The notes under the pieces were generated by a model, which worked only from the letters and a program-made list of their open reading frames with translations, made no database searches and had not been told where the DNA came from. 20,628 nucleotides of DNA from Anaerolineales bacterium (GTDB taxonomy: Bacteria > Chloroflexota > Anaerolineae > Anaerolineales > Villigracilaceae): positions 1-20,628 of the forward strand of contig JAEURE010000011.1 in the NCBI GenBank assembly GCA_016789485.1. Reading direction: 5' to 3'. Positions 6,625 through 13,110 of this stretch are shown here, one piece after another. Each line of letters opens with the position of its first letter. Positions within the stretch are counted from its first letter, which is position 1. A program made the position numbers and the translations under genes.

Positions 6625-7425
6625 TTATTCGCTTTTTTCCTGCTTTTCGCTCATCTGTACGCCAACGGTGTTGAACCCCGAGTCCACGTACAAGACTTCG
6701 CCTGTGATGCGGCGTGAAAGATCGGAAGCCAAAAATACGGCGGAATTGCCTACATCTTCAATGGTCACATTCTCGCGCATGGGAGACATGTCCGCAAAGT
6801 GTTTGTACATATCACGGAAGCCGCCCACGCCTGCCGCTGCCAATGTGCGGATGGGACCGGCCGATATCGCGTTCACGCGAATCTTTTGCGGGCCGAGGTC
6901 ATACGCCAGATAGCGGGTGGAAGATTCCAGCGCGGCTTTGGCTACGCCCATCACATTGTAATGCGGCGCAACTTTCACCGAGCCGTAATAAGTGAGACAC
7001 ATCACGGAAGCATTCGGATTTAAGAGCGGTAAAAACGCATTGGTCAACGCAACAAAGGAAAATACGCTGATGTCCATTGCGATCTTAAATCCCTCGCGGC
7101 TGGTCTCGTAATAGGGTTTGCTCAATTCATCACGTCCTGCGAACGCAATCGAATGAACAAGCACATCGATCTTTCCAAAATGCTTGGCCGCTTTTTCAGC
7201 CGTCAACGCGATCTGGTCATCCTTGGTCACGTCACATTCTTCGACCCATTTGCAATCCACTTGCTCGGCGAGCGGTTTCACGCGGCGCTCAAGCATCTCA
7301 CCTGCGTAGCTAATCCCCAAATTTGCACCTTCACGTTTGAACGCCTGCGTAATTCCCCATGCGATTGAGCGTTCATTCGCAAGACCAAAAATCAAAGCAT
7401 TTTTACCTTCAAGTAATCCCATCAT
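6625..7425 (-). CDS. fabI: Enoyl-[acyl-carrier-protein] reductase (NADH)
   Basis: A 266-residue SDR that reduces trans-2-enoyl-ACP in the last step of each fatty acid elongation round. The FabI-specific cofactor motif GLANERSIAWGIT is at 14-26. HSIAFAGRDEL (91-101) follows, and the active-site series Tyr146, Tyr156 and Lys163 (Y-x6-K, as HYNVMGVAK) has the same numbers as E. coli FabI. RVNAISAGPIRTLAAAGVGGF (183-203) is the substrate-loop region. There are two adjacent ATGs at 7425 and 7422; a GGAGG directly upstream (7432-7428) gives a more normal spacing to 7422. It is ten bases downstream of the DNA glycosylase gene, so it is cotranscribed with it, and it ends at the 6574-6604 terminator. 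The C-terminal tail QMSEKQEKSE is charged and likely disordered. Confidence 0.97.
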   Translation of the reverse strand: MMGLLEGKNALIFGLANERSIAWGITQAFKREGANLGISYAGEMLERRVKPLAEQVDCKWVEECDVTKDDQIALTAEKAAKHFGKIDVLVHSIAFAGRDELSKPYYETSREGFKIAMDISVFSFVALTNAFLPLLNPNASVMCLTYYGSVKVAPHYNVMGVAKAALESSTRYLAYDLGPQKIRVNAISAGPIRTLAAAGVGGFRDMYKHFADMSPMRENVTIEDVGNSAVFLASDLSRRITGEVLYVDSGFNTVGVQMSEKQEKSE

Positions 7426-7435
7426 TCCTCCGATT

Positions 7436-8017
7436 TTAAAATTCGATCTTCCAACCTTCGACTAAAAATCTCCAAGGCATGGACAACCATGGCTCTGCTG
7501 TCTTATTTAAACCCACGCGAGCGCCAATGGTCACGCTTTTATCTGGGATTACTTGCCCCGCTTCAATTCTTAAACTGGAAGTTGCTTCCGTCAAATCGGC
7601 ATAGTTCTGGCTTTTGGTGATCCCAAGCGCCTGAGTCAGTTTCCCTGGCCCAAACGTGTCCCGCCCCTGACGGCGTTCCATCATCACCTCGACCCCTTCC
7701 ACTGGCTGAATCGCACGGATCAATACAGCGGCTGGAAACCCCTCTTTTTCCGTCACTGCGTTTAGCATCCAATGATTGCCGTACGTGAAATAGATATATG
7801 CCCGCCCAGGCGGTCCGTACATGGGATCGGTGCGAATCGTCCGTCCCGCTTTGGCGTGGCAGGCGAGGTCTTCTTCACCAATGTAGGCTTCGGTCTCGGT
7901 GATGAGCCCCACCAGTTTGATTCCATTTGAAATATGAACAAGCCGCGCACCGAGAAGTTCGCGTGCAACAGTCAATGTGGGGCGGTTGTAGAATTTGGCG
8001 GGGAGAACTTTTGACAT
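7436..8017 (-). CDS. 3-methyladenine (alkyladenine) DNA glycosylase, AAG/MPG family
   Basis: 193 residues from ATG 8017 (MSKVLPAKFYNRPTLTVARELLG). The open frame extends upstream to a TTG at 8116, but those 33 residues overlap the LuxR-type gene and have no family resemblance. The family core is clear: LITETEAYIGEEDLACHAKAGR, in which Glu43, Tyr45 and His54 match human AAG Glu125, Tyr127 and His136. MYGPPGRAYIYFTYGNHWMLN and AAVLIRAIQPVEGVEVM follow, then GPGKLTQALGI. It flips out and excises alkylated purines, starting base excision repair. The length is typical. No Shine-Dalgarno is seen at normal spacing; a GGGAGG about 15 bases upstream lies inside an inverted repeat. fabI follows after 10 bases. 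Confidence 0.93.
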   Translation of the reverse strand: MSKVLPAKFYNRPTLTVARELLGARLVHISNGIKLVGLITETEAYIGEEDLACHAKAGRTIRTDPMYGPPGRAYIYFTYGNHWMLNAVTEKEGFPAAVLIRAIQPVEGVEVMMERRQGRDTFGPGKLTQALGITKSQNYADLTEATSSLRIEAGQVIPDKSVTIGARVGLNKTAEPWLSMPWRFLVEGWKIEF

Positions 8018-8030
8018 CAGGTAATATACT

Positions 8031-8063
8031 TGCCTCCCTGATTTTTTATTAATTAGGGAGGCA
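8031..8063. repeat. Inverted repeat, 9-bp arms, between LuxR-type and DNA glycosylase genes
   Basis: TGCCTCCCT (8031-8039) and AGGGAGGCA (8055-8063) are separated by a 15-base A/T-rich loop. On minus it lies just after the LuxR-type stop and just before the glycosylase start, with no U-tract. The GGGAGG within one arm is the only purine-rich ribosome-binding candidate for the glycosylase, so the fold could mask it. Confidence 0.6.
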
Positions 8064-8075
8064 GTATCGTGGATA

Positions 8076-8648
8076 TTAAGGTTTCTTGGTTGGAAATGGT
8101 GTGGATGTTGGTTCAACCGTCATTGGCAGCGGAGTGGCTGTCTCTTCAACATTCATCGGGATGGGAGTGGCTGTATCGTTAATTCCAAAAGGTACCGGTG
8201 TTGGTGTTTCAAATGGGATCAATGTAGGTGTGGCACCTCCAATCACCACAGCGGCTCCGCCATTTGTATTGACATATGAAACTGCAAACATAATCATCAC
8301 TGTCAATAGTACTCCTGCTGTAATTCCGATCAACAAGTTCTTCATGGGAAATCTCCTTTTTATTTGATTTCCTCCATTCTCTACACGTTGACCTTTTTTC
8401 GTAACTGTGGACTTCCGCAAAACCTTGCTGGTATTTTTACCTGCGGTTTTCCGCAGGTTCAATTCGGTCAATTTGATAACCGCTTCGGTGCGTGAACGGG
8501 TATTAAGCCGTGCATAAATGTTGCTCAAGTGGAATTCAACTGTACGAACAGAAACGCCCAGTTTATGGGCGATCTGTTTGTTACTTTTCCCTTCAAGCAG
8601 GTATGTAGTAACTTCTTTTTCTCTTTTGCTGAATTTTGGATTGGGCAT
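8076..8648 (-). CDS. LuxR-type HTH regulator with C-terminal membrane anchor and Thr/Pro-rich outer tail
   Basis: 190 residues in three parts. A LuxR/GerE-type helix-turn-helix (about 5-62) shows LSxREKEV-like KFSKREKEVTTYLLEGKSNKQIA and VSVRTVEFHLSNIYARLNTRSRTEAV, so DNA binding is well supported. A basic linker (66-102) leads to one hydrophobic helix (MKNLLIGITAGVLLTVMIMF, 102-121). A 65-residue tail holds four imperfect copies of a TxTPxP unit (ETPTPVP, TATPIP, TATPLP, TSTPFP). The positive residues before the helix predict the HTH inside and the tail outside. No receiver or ligand domain is present. It starts at ATG 8648, five bases after the epimerase stop, so it is cotranscribed with that gene. 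The target and signal are unknown. Confidence 0.88.
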   Translation of the reverse strand: MPNPKFSKREKEVTTYLLEGKSNKQIAHKLGVSVRTVEFHLSNIYARLNTRSRTEAVIKLTELNLRKTAGKNTSKVLRKSTVTKKGQRVENGGNQIKRRFPMKNLLIGITAGVLLTVMIMFAVSYVNTNGGAAVVIGGATPTLIPFETPTPVPFGINDTATPIPMNVEETATPLPMTVEPTSTPFPTKKP

Positions 8649-8653
8649 AAATT

Positions 8654-9577
8654 CTATTTAAATCTTGCGTCCCTTTGAAGAGTAAGTCTTAAACCTTCTT
8701 CGAGTTTGATCGAAGGAACAAAGCGTAGCTTTTCTTTTGCGAGATGCGGGTCTGCCCGCATGCGTGAGACTCCGCCGGAGGTTTGGGAGTTGTAGACTAC
8801 ATTGGCTTTGCTGTCCGTTACATCCAATACGGTGCGGATCAAATCCTTGATCGAGGTCTCCACTCCAGAGCCCACGTTAATAACCAGGCCGTTCACGTTC
8901 GGCGCCGTGGATGCGGCGACCATCGCACTGATCACATCGTCCACATAAATATAGTCGCGGGTTTGGCTTCCATCGCCGTGTGCAACCAGAGTTCCGCCGC
9001 GCAGGGCCTGGCGAAGATAATGTGGTACAACGGGCGGGTGGGATGGCGGCAGGTGTTGGCCCGGTCCATATGCATTGAAGATTCTCAGGCTGACGGTTTC
9101 GATGCCCCACAAACCGCCAATGGTCCGGACATAATATTCCGCAGCCAGTTTGGAGACGGCATATGGTGACCGAGGGTTCGGCGTAGTGGACTCTATCAGT
9201 GTGGAGTCTCCCAGGTCGCCATATACAGCTCCGGACGAAGCCAGAACGACGCGTTTCACTCCGACGTCCCGCATGGCTTCCATCAGCGCCACCGCGCCGC
9301 CTACGTTAACAGTGTTATAGTCGCGCGGATACAAAATGGATTCCTGTACGGAAACGCGTGCGGCAAGGTGATATACCACATCCACATCCTGAAGCAGAGT
9401 CCACAGTTTGGGGCGATCGCTTACATCCCCGCGTGTGAAATGGACATCAGGCGCGAGCACCTTGGGGTCGCCGGTGGAGAGATCATCGAGTCCGCGGACT
9501 TGATGTCCCTCGCGGGCGAGGTGATTGGCAAGTGAAGAGCCGAGGAATCCCGCGGCTCCAGTAATTAAAAAGTTCAT
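8654..9577 (-). CDS. NAD-dependent epimerase/dehydratase, UDP-glucose 4-epimerase-like
   Basis: A 307-residue extended SDR. The NAD site TGAAGFLG is at 6-13, with Asp31 and Asp32 at the end of the second strand favouring NAD over NADP. YHLAARVSVQES lies at 69-80, the catalytic serines at 114-115, and SPYAVSKLAAE gives Tyr139 and Lys143. The sugar-nucleotide half shows RIFNAYGPGQ, HGDGSQTRDYIYVDDV and NVGSGVETSI, the GalE/WbpP-like pattern. It acts in the cytoplasm, making or epimerising UDP-sugars for envelope glycans; the exact sugar is not predictable. It starts at ATG 9577 with no Shine-Dalgarno, and a TATAAT lies only 8 bases upstream, suggesting a leaderless message. It heads the run with the LuxR-type gene, the DNA glycosylase and fabI. 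Confidence 0.92.
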   Translation of the reverse strand: MNFLITGAAGFLGSSLANHLAREGHQVRGLDDLSTGDPKVLAPDVHFTRGDVSDRPKLWTLLQDVDVVYHLAARVSVQESILYPRDYNTVNVGGAVALMEAMRDVGVKRVVLASSGAVYGDLGDSTLIESTTPNPRSPYAVSKLAAEYYVRTIGGLWGIETVSLRIFNAYGPGQHLPPSHPPVVPHYLRQALRGGTLVAHGDGSQTRDYIYVDDVISAMVAASTAPNVNGLVINVGSGVETSIKDLIRTVLDVTDSKANVVYNSQTSGGVSRMRADPHLAKEKLRFVPSIKLEEGLRLTLQRDARFK

Positions 9578-9585
9578 ATAAAGGC

Positions 9586-9591
9586 ATTATA
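9586..9591 (-). promoter_or_regulatory. Candidate -10 box (TATAAT) for the epimerase operon
   Basis: A perfect TATAAT on minus lies 8 bases before the epimerase ATG. Transcription would start about at the A of the start codon, giving a leaderless mRNA. No good -35 is seen 16-18 bases upstream, so the call is tentative. Confidence 0.45.
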
Positions 9592-9619
9592 CCTGTAATA
9601 TTTTGGTGCCACCTTTCGA

Positions 9620-9648
9620 TTGACTTGCAAAGGGTAATATGTTATTCT
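9620..9648 (+). promoter_or_regulatory. Sigma-70-type promoter of cspA
   Basis: The -35 TTGACT (9620-9625), a 17-base spacer and the -10 TATTCT (9643-9648) predict a start near 9655. This gives cspA a leader of about 140 bases, typical of cold-shock mRNAs. It is divergent from the epimerase promoter. Confidence 0.7.
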
Positions 9649-9694
9649 TACATCCAATAGGAAACGGTAAGTTACGTTGGTTTGAAGAACAGCC

Positions 9695-9730
9695 ACAGCT
9701 CACAGTTTGACTGTGGGCTGTTTTGTTTTG
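9695..9730 (+). terminator. Terminator-like hairpin in the cspA leader (possible attenuator)
   Basis: The arms ACAGCTCACAG (9695-9705) and CTGTGGGCTGT (9711-9721) pair at all 11 positions (one G-U) around a TTTGA loop, and TTTGTTTTG follows directly. This is a full intrinsic-terminator signature about 65 bases after the predicted start and 64 bases before the cspA ATG. An alternative pairing uses AACAGCCACAG (9688-9698) with the same right arm, so two exclusive folds are possible. Confidence 0.7.
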
Positions 9731-9793
9731 ACCTCCGATGGAACAAACAGCTTTACCTAATAACAATTTTTTAGTTGCCATAAGGAGGCAAAC

Positions 9794-10006
9794 ATGTCTG
9801 ATCGTATAACTGGTACAGTGAAGTGGTTCAATGGTGATAAGGGCTTCGGCTTTATCGAGCGCGAAGGTGGAGCGGATGTCTTCGTCCATTTCTCCGCCAT
9901 TCAAGGTGACGGTTTCCGTAACCTGCAAGAAGGCCAGAAGGTCGAGTTCGTCGTTGAAAAGGGCCCCAAGGGTCCCCAGGCTTCAAACGTAACTGTTCTG
10001 AGCTAA
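9794..10006 (+). CDS. Cold shock protein, CspA family
   Basis: A 70-residue single OB-fold (cold-shock domain) nucleic-acid chaperone. [15 protein letters not shown] (7-21) holds the first beta strands and the RNP1 motif (KGFGFI), and DVFVHFSAI (28-36) holds RNP2. The ending [12 protein letters not shown] is the normal family C-terminus. The cytoplasmic protein binds single-stranded RNA/DNA and melts mRNA structure at low temperature. The ribosome-binding site is strong: AAGGAGG at 9782-9788, five bases from the ATG. It has its own promoter, a long leader with a terminator-like hairpin, and a strong terminator just after the stop, so it is monocistronic. The convergent neighbour is a DEAD-box helicase, another typical cold-response factor. 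Confidence 0.97.
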   Translation: MSDRITGTVKWFNGDKGFGFIEREGGADVFVHFSAIQGDGFRNLQEGQKVEFVVEKGPKGPQASNVTVLS

Positions 10007-10013
10007 TCAACAT

Positions 10014-10049
10014 AAAAAGAGCCTGACGCGAAAGCGTCAGGCTCTTTTT
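10014..10049. terminator. Bidirectional terminator shared by cspA and the DEAD-box helicase gene
   Basis: The arms AAAAAGAGCCTGACGC (10014-10029) and GCGTCAGGCTCTTTTT (10034-10049) are perfect complements around a GAAA tetraloop. The A/T ends give a U-tract on both strands. It lies 8 bases after the cspA stop and 12 bases past the helicase stop. Confidence 0.95.
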
Positions 10050-10061
10050 GATTCTTACTGC

Positions 10062-11321
10062 TTACTTGATCTTTCTTGGTGCCAGCCGATTTCTTCCATA
10101 GCTCTTTGGCGTGGGAGCGGGGCGCGGCGGACGACGTGAGTCCTCTCGCGGGGCGCCTCTGCCTCGTCCGCCAGATTCAGATCTCGGCGGGGCAGGAGCC
10201 TTGTAGTCAAATCCATCAAGAGTTTCGCGTTTGATTGGCCCTCCCATGATGCGTTCGAGAATTTTGATCATATCCTTGTCTTCATCTGTGATCAAAGTAA
10301 ACGCATCACCTGTGCGTTGTGCGCGGCCTGTGCGTCCAATGCGATGGATGTACGCATCAGCGGTGTCGGGCATGTCGTAGTTGATGACATGCGAGATGCT
10401 TTCCACATCCAGTCCACGCGCGGCAATGTCCGTGGCGACCATGATGTTATGTGTGCCATCCTTGAAACCCTTGAGCGCAGATTGGCGTTGACCTTGTGAA
10501 CGATCGCCGTGCAAACTTGTCACTTTGAAACCAGCACGCAAAATTTGCTGCGAAACTTTTTGTGCGCGATATTTTGTGCGCGTGAAAACCAAAACAGAAT
10601 CGGTGTCAGTGCGTTTGAGCAATTCAAGCAATAGCGCAGACTTCAAATGCGGCGGGACAGGATACAGCGCGTGCGTGACGGTATGCGCGGGCTTGACGAT
10701 TCCCATCGCAATTTTTTGCGGCTGAGTCAGAACCTGCTGTGCGAGCAATTCCACATCCGCGGGGAAGGTGGCAGAGAAGAACATGGTCTGGCGTTTGGCA
10801 GGAACGGCCTTCACAATGCGGCGCACATCGGGCAAAAAGCCCATGTCGAACATGCGGTCGGCTTCATCAAGCACCAGAATTTCAATGTTCCCCATTTTTG
10901 CATAGCCTTGATTGATAAGATCCAGCAGGCGGCCCGGGCAGGCGATCAGGATTTCCGCACCGTTGCGCAATGCCTGAATCTGCGGGTTCGCTCCGACTCC
11001 GCCGTAAATGGTTACACTCTTGATCTTGGTCCCCGCTGCGAGGACTTTCACCACGTCGTTGATCTGTTCCGCGAGTTCGCGGGTGGGCGCAACAATCAGA
11101 GCGCGGGGGACGTTGCGTTGTCCTCCGCTGAGCAGTTTGTTGAGGATAGGTAAGACAAACGCGGCAGTCTTGCCAGTTCCTGTTTGCGCTGTACCAATGA
11201 TGTCCCGTCCGCGCAGGGCGGCAGGCATGGCTGCCTCCTGAATGGGGGTGGCAGTTTCATAGCCAGCCTTTTTGACTCCCTGCATGAGGCGGGGGTCGAG
11301 ATTAAATTGTGTAAAGTTCAT
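10062..11321 (-). CDS. DEAD-box ATP-dependent RNA helicase, RhlE-like
   Basis: A 419-residue cytoplasmic RNA helicase. All core motifs are present: Q motif (YETATPIQEAAM, 21-32), motif I AQTGTGKT (45-52), Ia PTRELAEQ (79-86), motif II DEAD (152-155), III SAT (183-185), then VFTRTKYRAQ, VATDIAARGLD and HRIGRTGRAQR in the second RecA domain. The last 40 residues are a basic Pro/Arg/Gly-rich tail with a short RGRGAPRED stretch, as in RhlE-type proteins that remodel ribosomal or cold-stabilised RNA. It starts at ATG 11321, with AAGGAA a few bases upstream. A leader of up to 200 bases contains several inverted repeats. It ends at the terminator shared with cspA. Confidence 0.96.
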   Translation of the reverse strand: MNFTQFNLDPRLMQGVKKAGYETATPIQEAAMPAALRGRDIIGTAQTGTGKTAAFVLPILNKLLSGGQRNVPRALIVAPTRELAEQINDVVKVLAAGTKIKSVTIYGGVGANPQIQALRNGAEILIACPGRLLDLINQGYAKMGNIEILVLDEADRMFDMGFLPDVRRIVKAVPAKRQTMFFSATFPADVELLAQQVLTQPQKIAMGIVKPAHTVTHALYPVPPHLKSALLLELLKRTDTDSVLVFTRTKYRAQKVSQQILRAGFKVTSLHGDRSQGQRQSALKGFKDGTHNIMVATDIAARGLDVESISHVINYDMPDTADAYIHRIGRTGRAQRTGDAFTLITDEDKDMIKILERIMGGPIKRETLDGFDYKAPAPPRSESGGRGRGAPREDSRRPPRPAPTPKSYGRNRLAPRKIK

Positions 11322-11401
11322 ATACTTCCTTATAAGATTAAAACCACGAAGGGCACGACCCTCATTCGGGGTCTTGGGTACACTAGGGGAGTTGGGTGAG
11401 C

Positions 11402-11466
11402 GCGTCGCACCTAATTTGATGAGAGGTTATCCTCACCAACAAGAATCCGCCCGTAGGGTGCGACGC
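11402..11466. repeat. Inverted repeat with 10-bp arms in the helicase leader
   Basis: GCGTCGCACC (11402-11411) and GGTGCGACGC (11457-11466) are exact complements, with an inner GAGG/CCTC hairpin (11423-11434). It lies in the 206-bp gap between the EamA stop and the helicase start. A second hairpin with arms AGTAGCG (11480-11486) and CGCTACT (11493-11499) lies nearby. It could be a leader structure or a dispersed palindrome. Confidence 0.6.
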
Positions 11467-11504
11467 AGGATTCGCGTGAAGTAGCGAGTTAACGCTACTG
11501 GTTC

Positions 11505-11510
11505 ATTATA
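11505..11510 (-). promoter_or_regulatory. Candidate -10 box (TATAAT) of the helicase gene
   Basis: A perfect TATAAT on minus lies 18 bases after the EamA stop. If used, the helicase mRNA would have a leader of about 175 bases including both inverted repeats. No convincing -35 is seen at the expected distance. Confidence 0.4.
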
Positions 11511-11527
11511 ACCCTACATTTTGGGTT

Positions 11528-12424
11528 TTAGTGTTCACTGGCTTTTAATGCTGTTTGGTTATCAGTCTCTGTGCTTAGTTCCGTCCGCGTCAATAAAATA
11601 ACCGCCGCCAAGATCAACCCGCCGCCAAGCATCACAATTGGGAGGAGTTGGTCGCCAAAAAGCCATGCGGCGAGCAACACAGTGACAACGGGCTCCAGTG
11701 TGGAGAGCATCGCCGCGTTGGTGGGACCAACTCTCTCAAGCCCCGCCAGAAATGTGACCACAGGAATAATGGTTGAGACAACAATAATTCCCAGCATGGC
11801 AAGCCAGCCTGAGTTACTTGCAGGCAAGTGTGCACCGTTGGCGAAAGTCAACAGTCCATATACTGCGCCTGCGGAAGCAAAAATGATTGTGGATGATTGC
11901 ACTGCCGAGACGTGTTTCATCACGCCTGTGCCGACGATGATATAAATCGAATAGATCAATGCCGCGGTGATTGCCATGAGTGCGCCGATCAATTGTCCGC
12001 TCACGGGTCCGACGGTGAGTGCTGCGCCAAAGAGCGCCAGTACAAGCGCAATGACTTTGACTCGTGTGATGACTTCGCGCAGAAAAATCATCGAGAGCAC
12101 AGCAACGAAAAATGGGTAAAGATACAACAGCAATGCCACCAGTCCCGCGGATGCATATTTGATGGCTGTTAGATATAGAAACGATTGACCAACGTATCCG
12201 ACGGCACCCATGCCGACGAGTTGCGCGAGAATGCGTCCGCGTGGAAAATGCTCCTTGCGCAGAAGCAGGATCACGGTCATGAAAGAGGCGGAGATTCCAA
12301 ATCGTAAAAAGAGGACGGTGTAAATATCCATGCCGTCGTTGTAGGCATATCTGCCAAAGATGGCGAGTGTCCCGAACGATGCCGCCGAGATGGCAATAAG
12401 AAGGATGCCGATGATTCGTCTCAT
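11528..12424 (-). CDS. EamA-family drug/metabolite transporter (DMT superfamily)
   Basis: A 298-residue inner-membrane protein with about ten hydrophobic helices arranged as two EamA repeats. Repeat 1 runs from IIGILLIAISAASFGTLAIF to LFGAALTVGP (about 3-140) and repeat 2 from LIGALMAITAALIYSIYIIV to GGGLILAAVILLTR (about 145-278). Family signatures are the end of the first repeat (ALFGAALTVGP) and, in the second, ERVGPTNAAMLSTLEPVVTVLLAAWLFGDQL, where the Glu-Pro (LEPV) pair is characteristic. Such proteins export amino acids, metabolites or drugs with protons; the substrate cannot be predicted. It starts at ATG 12424. It follows the YiiX-like gene by 44 bases on the same strand, so the two may be cotranscribed, but no functional link is evident. 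Confidence 0.93.
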   Translation of the reverse strand: MRRIIGILLIAISAASFGTLAIFGRYAYNDGMDIYTVLFLRFGISASFMTVILLLRKEHFPRGRILAQLVGMGAVGYVGQSFLYLTAIKYASAGLVALLLYLYPFFVAVLSMIFLREVITRVKVIALVLALFGAALTVGPVSGQLIGALMAITAALIYSIYIIVGTGVMKHVSAVQSSTIIFASAGAVYGLLTFANGAHLPASNSGWLAMLGIIVVSTIIPVVTFLAGLERVGPTNAAMLSTLEPVVTVLLAAWLFGDQLLPIVMLGGGLILAAVILLTRTELSTETDNQTALKASEH

Positions 12425-12468
12425 AGCGGGCTACTATATCACAATGGCGATCTGCTTTAGTGGGGAAG

Positions 12469-13074
12469 TTATGCGGGCGCAGTAAGGATCTGCAAATGGC
12501 TTTGTCTGTGCGAGAAGCCATCCCAGATTTCCTGCGGATAAATGATCTGATTCGTGCCAGGTAACTGCTCCATTGCAAGACCCGTGTTCAAATTGACGCC
12601 GATGCTTTTGTAGGCCTTGTATGCGAGTTGGCTGCAATAATAGGCTTCCTCAGTTTCAGCATTTAGGAAGTTTAAATTATACGGCTTGCCGATTTGCGCA
12701 AGCGTAAATTTTGCAATCGCTGCGCGCGCGTGCATTTCCTCTTCTTCGGAAATTCCCAAAGAATCCAGCGGTGAAGCGATTCCATAAAACGTGTCAAATA
12801 AATGACCGCGCTGGCGCGCCATGCGCTCGGTGTCCCAATGTCCATTGGGCACGTTAAATGAAATCACGCCACGCGCACCCGCCTCTACGCAACGCCCATC
12901 GGGGCCAACGTAGATCGCAACATGGTCCACATCACCCGGCACGAGCCGCCCAACCAGACGCCAAAATTCGCCTGGCAAAATATCGGGCTTGCCATTCATC
13001 GTGCAGACGATGTCGCCTGTCTGTAAAGCCATTCCGTTGATCTGATAAGTATGTACCATTTTTACCGTATTCAT
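12469..13074 (-). CDS. Permuted NlpC/P60 (YiiX/YebB-like, papain-fold) cysteine hydrolase
   Basis: Up to 201 residues. The pattern of the permuted papain-like family (DUF830-type) is visible: LQTGDIVCTMNG near the N-terminus, VPGDVDHVAIYVGPDG with catalytic His51, CVEAGARGV just after, and the nucleophile Cys147 in AYYCSQLAYKAYKSIG, so Cys follows His as in permuted members. These enzymes cleave amide or ester bonds in peptidoglycan or lipids; no signal peptide is seen, so a cytoplasmic site is likely. The start is uncertain: ATG 13074, ATG 13059 (MVHTYQ) and ATG 13032 (MALQTGD) are all in frame, and a TATAAT on minus (13077-13072) overlaps the first, which would make 13059 a near-leaderless start. 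It lies 36 bases after the glycosyltransferase. Confidence 0.82.
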   Translation of the reverse strand: MNTVKMVHTYQINGMALQTGDIVCTMNGKPDILPGEFWRLVGRLVPGDVDHVAIYVGPDGRCVEAGARGVISFNVPNGHWDTERMARQRGHLFDTFYGIASPLDSLGISEEEEMHARAAIAKFTLAQIGKPYNLNFLNAETEEAYYCSQLAYKAYKSIGVNLNTGLAMEQLPGTNQIIYPQEIWDGFSHRQSHLQILTAPA

Positions 13075-13110
13075 TATACGGAAAACCCCTTCAAAAGTAT
13101 CAGCCTTTCA

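Noticed and set aside
8018..8116. Longer DNA glycosylase with TTG start at 8116
   Set aside because: The extra 33 residues overlap the LuxR-type gene and have no family counterpart. ATG 8017 gives the usual length.
11814..12578. Open frame of 254 codons overlapping EamA in another minus frame
   Set aside because: EamA is well supported by its ten hydrophobic helices; the alternative frame is Arg/His-rich and resembles nothing.
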